The position numbers were made by a program, and so were the translations under genes. The notes beneath the pieces were generated by a model, which had not been told where the DNA came from, did not search any database, and saw nothing but the letters and a program-made list of their open reading frames with translations. DNA of 64,000 nucleotides from Lentimicrobiaceae bacterium (GTDB lineage Bacteria > Bacteroidota > Bacteroidia > Bacteroidales > F082). Below are positions 7,755 to 14,863 of the stretch, piece after piece. The stretch is from contig PANC01000013.1 of the NCBI GenBank assembly GCA_002708315.1, positions 1-64,000 of the forward strand. Direction: 5' to 3'. The number at the start of each line of letters is the position of its first letter. Positions within the stretch are counted from its first letter, which is position 1.

Positions 7755-9602
7755 ATGGATAATTTCATTGTTTCTGCCAGAAAGTATCGTCCTGCAACCT
7801 TTCATCAGGTTGTAGGTCAAAAATCTATTACCGCTACTCTACAAAATGCAATAAAGAACAACCATCTGGCACAGGCTTTTCTTTTCACTGGTCCGCGTGG
7901 TGTGGGCAAAACCACATGTGCACGTATTCTGGCTAAAACCATAAATTGTGAGAATCTAACACCTGAGATTGAGCCATGTGACAAATGTGAATCTTGTATT
8001 TCATTCAATAACAATGCTTCCTTTAATATCCATGAGTTGGATGCAGCATCCAACAATTCGGTTGACGACATAAGACATTTGGTGGAGCAGGTGAGGATAC
8101 CACCACAGGTTGGTAGTTACAAGGTATACATTATCGATGAGGTTCATATGTTATCTCAAGCTGCTTTTAATGCATTTCTAAAGACTCTTGAGGAACCACC
8201 TTCCTATGCAAAGTTTATTCTAGCAACAACAGAAAAACATAAAATAATACCCACAATTCTATCGCGATGTCAAATTTTTGATTTCAAGAGGATAATGGTT
8301 GAAGATATTTCTGATTACCTGGGTTATGTTGCAGAAAGCGAGGGTATAGATACTGAAATAGAAGCACGACATATAATTGCTCAGAAATCCGATGGCGCAA
8401 TGCGTGATGCTCTGAGTACCTTTGATCAAATTGTAAGTTACAGTGGTAATCAGGTTACCTATAAAAATGTAATCGAGAACCTAAATATCCTTGATTATGA
8501 ATATTACTTCAAGGTAACTGGATTTATTCTTGAAAATAATATTGCGGATCTGTTGCTTATTTTCAATGAAATAATTGAAAATGGGTTTGATGGGCAGCAA
8601 TTTATCGTAGGGCTTGCTGAGCATATGCGTACTTTACTGGTATTAAAAAACCCCTCTACCATTAAGTTAATGCATGCCAGTGGATCACTAAAAGAGAAAT
8701 ACCTTGAGCAATCTTCAGCTTGTTCCGTTGATTTTTTATTGGAGGCGCTGCAGGTTACCAATAAATATGATCTCAATTATAAGGGAAGCAGCAATAAAAA
8801 ACTTCATATCGAGATAGCTCTGTTGGATTTGTGTGGCCTTTCTGGAATCCCTAATCCAGAGCACGCCCACCAGCCTATTATAAAACAATCAATCCCAGCA
8901 CCCCCCAAAATAGAGGAGAAGCCAAAAGAAGCAACTACGCCCATAGCAAAGAAAACGGAGCCTATGGTTACTAAAACTGAGGAGGCTAAACTTGAAGTAA
9001 AAGAAGTTAAGGAAATAAAAGCTGAGGAAAGTAAGCCAGAAGAGATTAAAGAGGAAATCAAAAATGAAGAAAAGACTGAGCAAAAAAAGGAAATAAAAAG
9101 TCCTCCTAGCAAACCCCAGGTAACGGCAAGGGATACTGGAAATGGCAGAACAATTAAAAACATATCCATAAAGCAGAGTTTGCAATCCCTAAGAGATAGT
9201 AAAGACAGTGATGGCGATCAGCCAGAAGAAGTTATCGTAAATGTATTTGATCAGCAAAAGCTTTCTGAGACATGGAAATCATTCGTGGAGAGTTATGTGA
9301 ATAAATCCCCAAGCTTTAGCAATGCCATTGCAAAATACGACCCCGTTTTAAAGGAAAATTATGTTGTTGAGTACAAGGTTGACTCTCAGATTATTTCAAA
9401 GGACTTACTTTCTGTAACCTCTCTCCTGGAATTTCTAAAAACAAATTTGAATAATAACCAGATTACCTTAAACCCTGTTTTCCCTGAAAAATCTGAACAA
9501 AAGAAATCATATACGGATAGGGAAAAGTTTGATGAACTATCAGAAAAGCACCCAGGAGTATTAAAGTTAAAGGATCAGCTGAATCTTGAAATTGAATTCT
9601 GA
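7755..9602 (+). CDS. dnaX: DNA polymerase III subunit gamma/tau
   Basis: This is the clamp-loader ATPase of the replicase (tau form, 615 residues). Visible in order: Walker A GPRGVGKT (46-53), the zinc-binding cysteines C65, C75, C78 and C81, Walker B DEVH (128-131), sensor 1 ATTE (157-160) and the SRC arginine finger (170-172). A lid and collar follow (to about 360), then a Lys/Glu/Pro-rich linker (about 380-455) and a C-terminal domain that would bind the polymerase. The linker contains an in-frame A AAA AAG heptamer at 9083-9089. A -1 shift there reaches a stop within seven codons, giving a gamma-like product of about 451 residues (separate entry). The gene is transcribed alone, divergently from the deacetylase gene, and faces the START-domain gene 19 nt away with no obvious terminator between. 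Confidence 0.97.
   Translation: MDNFIVSARKYRPATFHQVVGQKSITATLQNAIKNNHLAQAFLFTGPRGVGKTTCARILAKTINCENLTPEIEPCDKCESCISFNNNASFNIHELDAASNNSVDDIRHLVEQVRIPPQVGSYKVYIIDEVHMLSQAAFNAFLKTLEEPPSYAKFILATTEKHKIIPTILSRCQIFDFKRIMVEDISDYLGYVAESEGIDTEIEARHIIAQKSDGAMRDALSTFDQIVSYSGNQVTYKNVIENLNILDYEYYFKVTGFILENNIADLLLIFNEIIENGFDGQQFIVGLAEHMRTLLVLKNPSTIKLMHASGSLKEKYLEQSSACSVDFLLEALQVTNKYDLNYKGSSNKKLHIEIALLDLCGLSGIPNPEHAHQPIIKQSIPAPPKIEEKPKEATTPIAKKTEPMVTKTEEAKLEVKEVKEIKAEESKPEEIKEEIKNEEKTEQKKEIKSPPSKPQVTARDTGNGRTIKNISIKQSLQSLRDSKDSDGDQPEEVIVNVFDQQKLSETWKSFVESYVNKSPSFSNAIAKYDPVLKENYVVEYKVDSQIISKDLLSVTSLLEFLKTNLNNNQITLNPVFPEKSEQKKSYTDREKFDELSEKHPGVLKLKDQLNLEIEF
9083..9109 (+). other. Probable programmed -1 ribosomal frameshift site in dnaX
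   Basis: Codons 443-445 of dnaX read CAA AAA AAG, so the heptamer A AAA AAG (9083-9089) sits in the zero frame exactly as in the Escherichia coli dnaX slip site. After a -1 shift the ribosome would add Gly-Asn-Lys-Lys-Ser-Ser and stop at TAG (9107-9109). The product would be about 451 residues and keep the ATPase and collar while losing the polymerase-binding end, which is the architecture of E. coli gamma. I see no strong downstream hairpin, so efficiency is uncertain. Seven consecutive A bases could also allow transcriptional slippage, as in Thermus dnaX. Confidence 0.6.
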
Positions 9603-9621
9603 TATTATTGATAATCTGACT

Positions 9622-10281
9622 TTATAATTCGGTCAAATATCCAACCTTGCAATTCTTATAGCAATCATCATTTACTGTTTTAATTAATCCAATCATGGTT
9701 TGCATTGGCCCTCTGGTAACTGCTAAATTAATAAACCAACTGGGGATCCTTCCGCCAAGGTCTACTGTTAACTCGAAGGTAATATCAACGGTTCCGTCTT
9801 TGTGAGGTATAAGCAGCCATTTTGAGTGCACAAATTCCACCCGTATGCAGTCATCAACTTCTGGAATATAATCAGGTACACCCACTGAAATTATTTGTAC
9901 ACTTTGGTCAAAATTATCCTGTGTAATTGATACCCTTGTTACAAAATCACGATCCGATATGGGCCATGGAGGATCTGACATTCCATAAAATATCCAATTC
10001 TGTTGGTTTATGGTATCTAGGGTTTGTGATTTACTATTTAAATAAACCCATTCTGGGTGTCGAGGTGCATCCTTAATTATAGATACCAATTCGGAGAGAG
10101 ATGTAATGGCAGTGGTTTCAACCTTTACACTTTTAATCTTTGTATTCGGAAGTTTCTTTACGTATGCTTTTATATCACCCTGGGTTTTGACTAATTTCCA
10201 TTCATAGTCGCTCTGGGAGTAGCAAAAACCTGATATTAATACCAGGCACAATAAAGTAGATAAAATCCTTTTTAAGATCAT
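9622..10281 (-). CDS. Secreted START/SRPBCC-domain lipid-binding protein
   Basis: The 219-residue protein has an N-terminal signal peptide (hydrophobic core about 6-20, ending CYSQ). A START-type domain follows. It begins with the usual YEW-x-LVKTQGDI-x-AYVKKLP opening and contains the HPEWVY and WPISDRDFV segments that mark bacterial START proteins of the StAR-related group. The fold is a hydrophobic pocket for a lipid or other small ligand. The bacterial proteins have no settled function. The signal peptide places this one in the periplasm. It is a single-gene unit with a perfect -7 promoter box at 10292-10299. Confidence 0.85.
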   Translation of the reverse strand: MILKRILSTLLCLVLISGFCYSQSDYEWKLVKTQGDIKAYVKKLPNTKIKSVKVETTAITSLSELVSIIKDAPRHPEWVYLNSKSQTLDTINQQNWIFYGMSDPPWPISDRDFVTRVSITQDNFDQSVQIISVGVPDYIPEVDDCIRVEFVHSKWLLIPHKDGTVDITFELTVDLGGRIPSWFINLAVTRGPMQTMIGLIKTVNDDCYKNCKVGYLTEL

Positions 10282-10291
10282 AAACAGGGGG

Positions 10292-10299
10292 CAAAGATA
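10292..10299 (-). promoter_or_regulatory. -7 promoter element for the START-domain gene
   Basis: The minus strand carries TATCTTTG followed by a run of C, a very typical Bacteroidota -7 box, 10 nt before the ATG at 10281. Only a poor -33 (TTAG, 10323-10326, spacing 23) is visible. Confidence 0.45.
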
Positions 10300-10435
10300 T
10301 AATTATTTAGATGTGTTGGAATCTAAGGTATTGTAAGTGAACTTATTTATAATGCATAAATTATTATGACAATTATATAAATATAAATGATTAATCTCAC
10401 TAGCCAAACATCTTCTTTTGGGGTTTACTGAATGT

Positions 10436-11212
10436 TTAACCGAAAACATGCTTTACCATTCCGCCATCGTGAGTTATGGTTTGTCCGGTAACATACCTAG
10501 CCAAAGGAGATAAAATCCAACATGCTAACCCTGCCATTTCTTCTGGTTTTCCCATTTTACCTACGGGTATTTCTTTTTCGAATAGCTCCTTTGCCTCATT
10601 CTTTGTTATGTTTTCCAATTCTGCTTTTTTTGCAAAAAGTCTTTCCATGGCAGCGGTTGAGTGATATCCGGGTGCAAGTATGTTAACAGTAATGCCATTG
10701 CCTGCTATCTCCTGAGATAGAGTTTTTGCAAAACCTACGATGGCTGGTCTGAGGGAGTTACTTAGCACAAGGTTTGCCACTGGTTCTTTAACAGAAACAC
10801 TTTCGATGAATAATAACCTACCCACATTTTGGTTCTTCATATGTGGTAATATTTTATAAACGAAGTTTATCTTCCACCTAACAATATTATACCATGCATC
10901 ATCCCACATTTCCATGGTTACACCACTTATGTTTCCAGCTGGTGGACCAGATGCATTAAAAACTACACCATAGATTTTATCTTTCTTTGCATATTCCAGA
11001 GCCATATCCTGAATTTTATCATCCATTATATCTCCACATATGTATTCTATCCTGTCAGGGAATTTTTCCTTGAGTGATATTAATTTACTCATTGTTCTGC
11101 TTATTGCAAGAACATTAGCACCATTTTCTGCAAGCTGCTCAGATATTGCTCTTCCAAAACCAGCACCTGCTCCGCCTACAACGTACGTCTTATTTTCTAT
11201 ATTTAATTCCAT
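10436..11212 (-). CDS. Atypical short-chain dehydrogenase/reductase (no Tyr-x3-Lys)
   Basis: The 258-residue protein has the SDR Rossmann fold. Its glycine-rich loop is GGAGAGFG (13-20) instead of TGxxxGxG. The central NASG strand motif (87-89 region) and the PGYHST segment after strand 6 (181-186) are present. The catalytic Ser aligns at S138, but the positions that hold Tyr151 and Lys155 in FabG are Ser151 and Arg155 (segment SNSLR). This matches the BKR-like SDR subgroup known to lack the standard tetrad, so ordinary ketoreductase chemistry should not be assumed. The C-terminal YVTGQTITHDGG segment is the usual SDR tail. It stands alone, with a promoter at 11235-11270. Confidence 0.85.
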   Translation of the reverse strand: MELNIENKTYVVGGAGAGFGRAISEQLAENGANVLAISRTMSKLISLKEKFPDRIEYICGDIMDDKIQDMALEYAKKDKIYGVVFNASGPPAGNISGVTMEMWDDAWYNIVRWKINFVYKILPHMKNQNVGRLLFIESVSVKEPVANLVLSNSLRPAIVGFAKTLSQEIAGNGITVNILAPGYHSTAAMERLFAKKAELENITKNEAKELFEKEIPVGKMGKPEEMAGLACWILSPLARYVTGQTITHDGGMVKHVFG

Positions 11213-11234
11213 TGATAAATATTTAATCAGAACC

Positions 11235-11270
11235 CAAAGGTAATATCAATTAAAATAACCATGAAACAAA
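11235..11270 (-). promoter_or_regulatory. Candidate promoter for the SDR gene
   Basis: The minus strand has a perfect -7 box TACCTTTG (11235-11242). Upstream there are two possible -33 boxes, TTTC (11263-11266, spacing 20) and TTTG (11267-11270, spacing 24). Confidence 0.45.
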
Positions 11271-11383
11271 TCAAAAAAATATTATTGAAATAGAAACGAG
11301 CATATAATTCAATTATTAGTTATAACCTACGGCCATACAAAGCAATATTTAACTAATTTTGCCAGCCATTATTTGTTATAAAA

Positions 11384-12283
11384 TTGAGAAAAAATCAATT
11401 AATATCTGGAACAATAGCCATTAGTATATCAGCAATACTTTGGGGCTTTGATGGTGTGGTTCTTACACCACGACTTTACAATTTAGATGTGGGATGGGTA
11501 GTCTTTGTATTACATGTAATACCATTCCTAATAATGAATTTATTTCTGTTTAGAGAATACACAAATCTGAAGACCTTCATAAAACAAGATTATATCTTAT
11601 TTACTCTTGTTGGCATCTTTGGTGGTGCACTTGGTACCATATCAATTGTAAAAGCATTATTTCTGGTGAACTTCCATCAACTTTCTGTGGTTGTTTTGCT
11701 GCAAAAATTACAACCAATATTTGCAATCATTCTGGCTGCTATTCTACTCAAGGAGAAGATCAAAAAGAATTTTATAATTTGGGCAGGCATTGCAATTGTT
11801 GCTAGTTATTTTTTAACTTTTGGCTTTTCAATCCCATTTGCTTCATTAAACGATAACACGTTTATGGCAGCCATGTTTGCCATACTTGCGGCATTTTCAT
11901 TTGGTAGTAGTACCGTGTTCTCCAAAAAAATACTTCTTCAGCATAATTTCGTTACTGCAACATTTTATAGGTATGGGTTTACCAGTTTGATAATGTTAGC
12001 ATACGTTATCATTACAGGCTCTTTATCTCAGTTTGAGTTAACTACCGATGTTAATTGGTTATACTTCTTTATCATAGGAACAACAACAGGTTCAGGCGCC
12101 ATTTTCATATATTATTATGGACTTCGCAGGGTAAAGGCTATTCTTGCAACAATAAGTGAACTATTTTTTCCAATCTCTGCAATTTTATTTGATTATATTT
12201 TTAACGGTAGTATTCTCTCTCCAATTCAGATAGTTAGTGCTGCCATTATGGTTTTTGCCATAATAAAACTAAACTCTAAGTAA
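11384..12283 (+). CDS. EamA-family (DMT superfamily) transporter
   Basis: This 299-residue inner-membrane protein has about ten helices in two EamA repeats. The first repeat ends in the typical segment LLQKLQPIFAIILAAILLKEK (about 102-122). The second begins near FAILAAFSFGSSTVFSKK (about 165-182) and ends with LFFPISAILFDYIF. EamA proteins export or exchange small metabolites such as amino acids, purines or drugs, and the substrate here is unknown. Translation appears to start at a TTG: no ATG or GTG in frame gives a full first helix. A -7-like TAATTTTG lies at 11354-11361 without a clear -33. The next gene follows after 62 nt with its own promoter. Confidence 0.85.
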   Translation: MRKNQLISGTIAISISAILWGFDGVVLTPRLYNLDVGWVVFVLHVIPFLIMNLFLFREYTNLKTFIKQDYILFTLVGIFGGALGTISIVKALFLVNFHQLSVVVLLQKLQPIFAIILAAILLKEKIKKNFIIWAGIAIVASYFLTFGFSIPFASLNDNTFMAAMFAILAAFSFGSSTVFSKKILLQHNFVTATFYRYGFTSLIMLAYVIITGSLSQFELTTDVNWLYFFIIGTTTGSGAIFIYYYGLRRVKAILATISELFFPISAILFDYIFNGSILSPIQIVSAAIMVFAIIKLNSK

Positions 12284-12289
12284 AGTTTA

Positions 12290-12321
12290 TTTGTCAAATC
12301 CCTTTATTTTCAATATCTTTA
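12290..12321 (+). promoter_or_regulatory. Candidate promoter for DUF2007 gene and aminotransferase
   Basis: TTTG (12290-12293), 20 nt, TATCTTTA (12314-12321): full -33, 7 of 8 in the -7 box, with a leader of about 18 nt before the ATG at 12346. Confidence 0.45.
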
Positions 12322-12345
12322 GATACTCAAACTAAAAAAACAATC

Positions 12346-12585
12346 ATGGCTGACGATATTAAATTAGTTTACACTGGAACACGAGTAGAAAGTATGTTTT
12401 TGGAAGAACTCCTAGAAGAGAATAAAATTGGTGTAATTAGGCGAGATACACTATCATCAAGTGTTCAAGCTGGATGGGCAGATGGCTCACCTGAAGATTC
12501 TGCTAGGTTATTTGTTGAAGTTGAAAACCTAGAAAGAGCAAAGGCACTACTAGAGGAATATTTTAAAACCAGAGATTCTGAATAA
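12346..12585 (+). CDS. DUF2007 domain protein (putative signal-transducing protein)
   Basis: The 79-residue cytoplasmic protein is a single DUF2007 domain (Pfam 'putative prokaryotic signal transducing protein'). It has an N-terminal strand KLVYTGTRVE, the helix segment MFLEELLEENKIGVIRRD, and a C-terminal strand LFVEVENLERAKALLEEYF. The fold resembles small ferredoxin-like ligand- or protein-binding modules. No biochemical role is established for the family. It lies 14 nt upstream of the class IV aminotransferase and is probably cotranscribed with it, a link I cannot interpret functionally. Confidence 0.8.
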   Translation: MADDIKLVYTGTRVESMFLEELLEENKIGVIRRDTLSSSVQAGWADGSPEDSARLFVEVENLERAKALLEEYFKTRDSE

Positions 12586-12599
12586 TAAATGTAATCATC

Positions 12600-13436
12600 A
12601 TGGGTTCTCCATTATTAAAGTATTACATAGGAGACAATAAATTACTGAAAAACTCCACTTTCAGTGCCAGTAAATTTCCCAATGGTAAAATACTTTACGA
12701 GGTTATCCGAGTAATTGATGGCGTACCAATTTTTCTAGAAGAACATATTTCACGGTTATTAACATCCGTAGCTGAATCAAGATCTACCTCCGCCATTGAT
12801 AGAGTTACCATAGCCAAAACCCTGCATCTGCTAATAAGTCGAAATAAATTATCCAATGGAAACATAAGGTTTCAGATAATAGTATCGGATTCAACAAATA
12901 TGTTTTTTGCATGGATTGTACCCCACAAATATCCCAGCAAGGAATTATACGACTTGGGTGTTAAAACAAAAACCATTAACATCGAGAGAATAAATCCAAA
13001 TATAAAAGCCCTTAATAGTAAACTTAGGAGGCAATTGGATAAAATACGCAACAAAGATCGTCTTTACGAACTATTGCTGATTGATGGAAATATGAATGTA
13101 ACAGAAGGGTCTAAGTCAAACATCTTCTTCATCAAAGGCAGAACCCTTTACTCACCTCCTCTAAAACAAGTATTGCCTGGAATAACAAGAAAGATGATCA
13201 TAAAAATTGCCAAAGAAAATGGCATAGATTTTATTGAGAGTGTAATTAAACTGGATGACTTGGAAAGCTTTGATTCTGTGTTTTTATCGGGGACATCACC
13301 CAAAATACTGCCAATAAACCGAATCAACAACATGTCTTTTCAAACTAAAAATGATATCATATCATTAATTAGCAAATCCTACAACAATATCTTAAACGAA
13401 TATGTAATTTCATTCAAATGGACTAATTATGAATGA
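12600..13436 (+). CDS. Class IV (branched-chain type) PLP aminotransferase
   Basis: The 278-residue enzyme belongs to fold-type IV PLP proteins: IlvE, D-amino-acid transaminase and aminodeoxychorismate lyase. The PLP lysine is probably K136 in NIKALN, and the conserved TEGSKSNIFF (168-177) and PGITR (193-197) follow. The N-terminal FSASKFPNGKILYEVIRV segment, with bulky charged residues in place of the glycine-rich IlvE opening, and the length near 280 suggest a PabC-like or D-amino-acid-type member more than IlvE. The reaction therefore stays open: PABA synthesis, branched-chain or D-amino acid transamination. No pab or ilv genes lie nearby. It follows the DUF2007 gene by 14 nt. Confidence 0.8.
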   Translation: MGSPLLKYYIGDNKLLKNSTFSASKFPNGKILYEVIRVIDGVPIFLEEHISRLLTSVAESRSTSAIDRVTIAKTLHLLISRNKLSNGNIRFQIIVSDSTNMFFAWIVPHKYPSKELYDLGVKTKTINIERINPNIKALNSKLRRQLDKIRNKDRLYELLLIDGNMNVTEGSKSNIFFIKGRTLYSPPLKQVLPGITRKMIIKIAKENGIDFIESVIKLDDLESFDSVFLSGTSPKILPINRINNMSFQTKNDIISLISKSYNNILNEYVISFKWTNYE

Positions 13437-13500
13437 ATAAGATGAGTTTACGACTTTTGCAGTTCATTTTTTTCTAATTTTACTCCTTGTTCACATAGCT

Positions 13501-14367
13501 ATGGCGACATTAAAACCAAAATATTTATTTCTTCATATTGTTACATTGTGTTTGGTAATGGTTATTCCTCAATTTGCAGGGGCACAAAATAAAATACCTG
13601 ATGACTTTTGCCTAACCAATGATGAGTTTAACCTCTTTGATGCCATAAACCAAATAAGAGTTGATTATGACAAAAATCCGGTGGAGCTATCGGCATCCTT
13701 GTCATATGTTGCAAGTTTACATGTGGATGATCTTTATAATAACCATCCGGATACTAGCATCTGTAATACTTCAAGCTGGTCAGACAAGGGAAACTGGACC
13801 CCATGCTGTCATAATTCATATGTTTACGATCCCGATTGCATGTGGGAAAAACCCAATGAACTTACCCCCTATCGCTATAGAGGTTATGAACTTGTTACCT
13901 TCTTTGGTGACGATTTTAATAATGACAGTATAATTAATATCTGGGCAGACTCCAAAGAGGTTATTGATATGATAATAACAAGGGGTAGCTACGAAAAGAA
14001 AAAGTGGGTATGTGGAGGACTGGCAATTGGCACAAACTATGTATCATTATGGTTTGGACAGAGGGCTGATTCTCAGGATAGCCCCAAGATTTGCGAAGAT
14101 GAAGTCAGAGATACCATTGCCATGGCAATCGACAGCATATCAAAACCCGACGAATACTATTTAATATTTGGAAGTTTCAATGATATTCATAGTGCTAAAG
14201 AGGCACTGAGAAAGGCTAGAAATGATAACTTTATAAATGCTAATCTAATAAACGAAAACAATAGGTTTAGACTTTATTTGAGCAAATTCGATAATCTAAA
14301 AGAAGCCATGTATGCCAAGCAGCAGTTACAATTTAACTATAGAGATGCTTGGATCTTAAAGGACTGA
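13501..14367 (+). CDS. Secreted CAP-domain protein with C-terminal SPOR domain
   Basis: The 288-residue protein has a signal peptide ending near AGAQ (29), then a CAP (SCP/PR1-like) domain of about residues 40-190. That domain opens with FNLFDAINQIR, carries the ASLHVDDL helix with His74, and has a Glu in YELV (129-132). It is Cys-rich (C89, C102, C103, C113, C171), which suits an oxidising periplasm. Residues 217-287 form a SPOR domain (YYLIFGSFND, then AYAKQQL-type helix and final AWIL strand), a fold that binds glycan strands lacking stem peptides. The combination suggests a peptidoglycan-associated protein at division or remodelling sites (inference). The second CAP His/Glu pair is not obvious, so enzymatic activity is doubtful. 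It is followed after 1 nt by a membrane protein of unknown function. Confidence 0.75.
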   Translation: MATLKPKYLFLHIVTLCLVMVIPQFAGAQNKIPDDFCLTNDEFNLFDAINQIRVDYDKNPVELSASLSYVASLHVDDLYNNHPDTSICNTSSWSDKGNWTPCCHNSYVYDPDCMWEKPNELTPYRYRGYELVTFFGDDFNNDSIINIWADSKEVIDMIITRGSYEKKKWVCGGLAIGTNYVSLWFGQRADSQDSPKICEDEVRDTIAMAIDSISKPDEYYLIFGSFNDIHSAKEALRKARNDNFINANLINENNRFRLYLSKFDNLKEAMYAKQQLQFNYRDAWILKD

Positions 14368-14368
14368 C

Positions 14369-14863
14369 ATGGAAAGTATCCTTAGCTATACTGTAATCAT
14401 ATTGGTAATAGTAATATCAATTTACATTTACAACATAAGAAAAAAGCAATCGAGAATATTTTCACTATCAGAGCAAAACTTTCCTTCCAATATATTTTAT
14501 GTGAAAATTGTAAAATTAAATGGAGTTATAACAAGCATCTTAATTGAAATATACGCTCTGAAAGACATGAATATCACGAGTGTAAGGGCTGAGCTAATAA
14601 CGGGGAAAAGAGTGTTTAATTATTATGACATTAGTGGGTTATGTAATAACCTGGATTTACCCTTGGATTTAACGGCATCGCATTCCTGTAAAATCGAAAT
14701 ACCATTCACTGACTTCAAGAAAATGATGAATGATGGAGAATTACCATTTAGAACTTTTAGGTTTGTTATAAATGATGATAGGAATAACCCATTCAAGTCT
14801 CACGAATTGGGATTTAATAGCAAATGGATAATATACAGGCCAGATACGGGAAGTTATAATTAA
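14369..14863 (+). CDS. Single-pass membrane protein of unknown function
   Basis: The 164-residue protein has one N-terminal membrane helix (about 5-23) followed by a basic stop-transfer stretch (IRKKQSR). A soluble domain of about 130 residues follows, predicted by eye to be mostly beta. I recognise no family. It is translated from an ATG 1 nt after the CAP-SPOR stop codon, so the pair is almost certainly one operon and the product may act with that wall-associated protein. Its TAA overlaps the convergent recN stop codon by 4 nt (14860-14863). Confidence 0.6.
   Translation: MESILSYTVIILVIVISIYIYNIRKKQSRIFSLSEQNFPSNIFYVKIVKLNGVITSILIEIYALKDMNITSVRAELITGKRVFNYYDISGLCNNLDLPLDLTASHSCKIEIPFTDFKKMMNDGELPFRTFRFVINDDRNNPFKSHELGFNSKWIIYRPDTGSYN

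Noticed and set aside
8900-9130. Lys/Glu/Pro-rich tract of dnaX as a tandem DNA repeat
   Set aside because: The tract is low-complexity at protein level but I see no repeated DNA unit.
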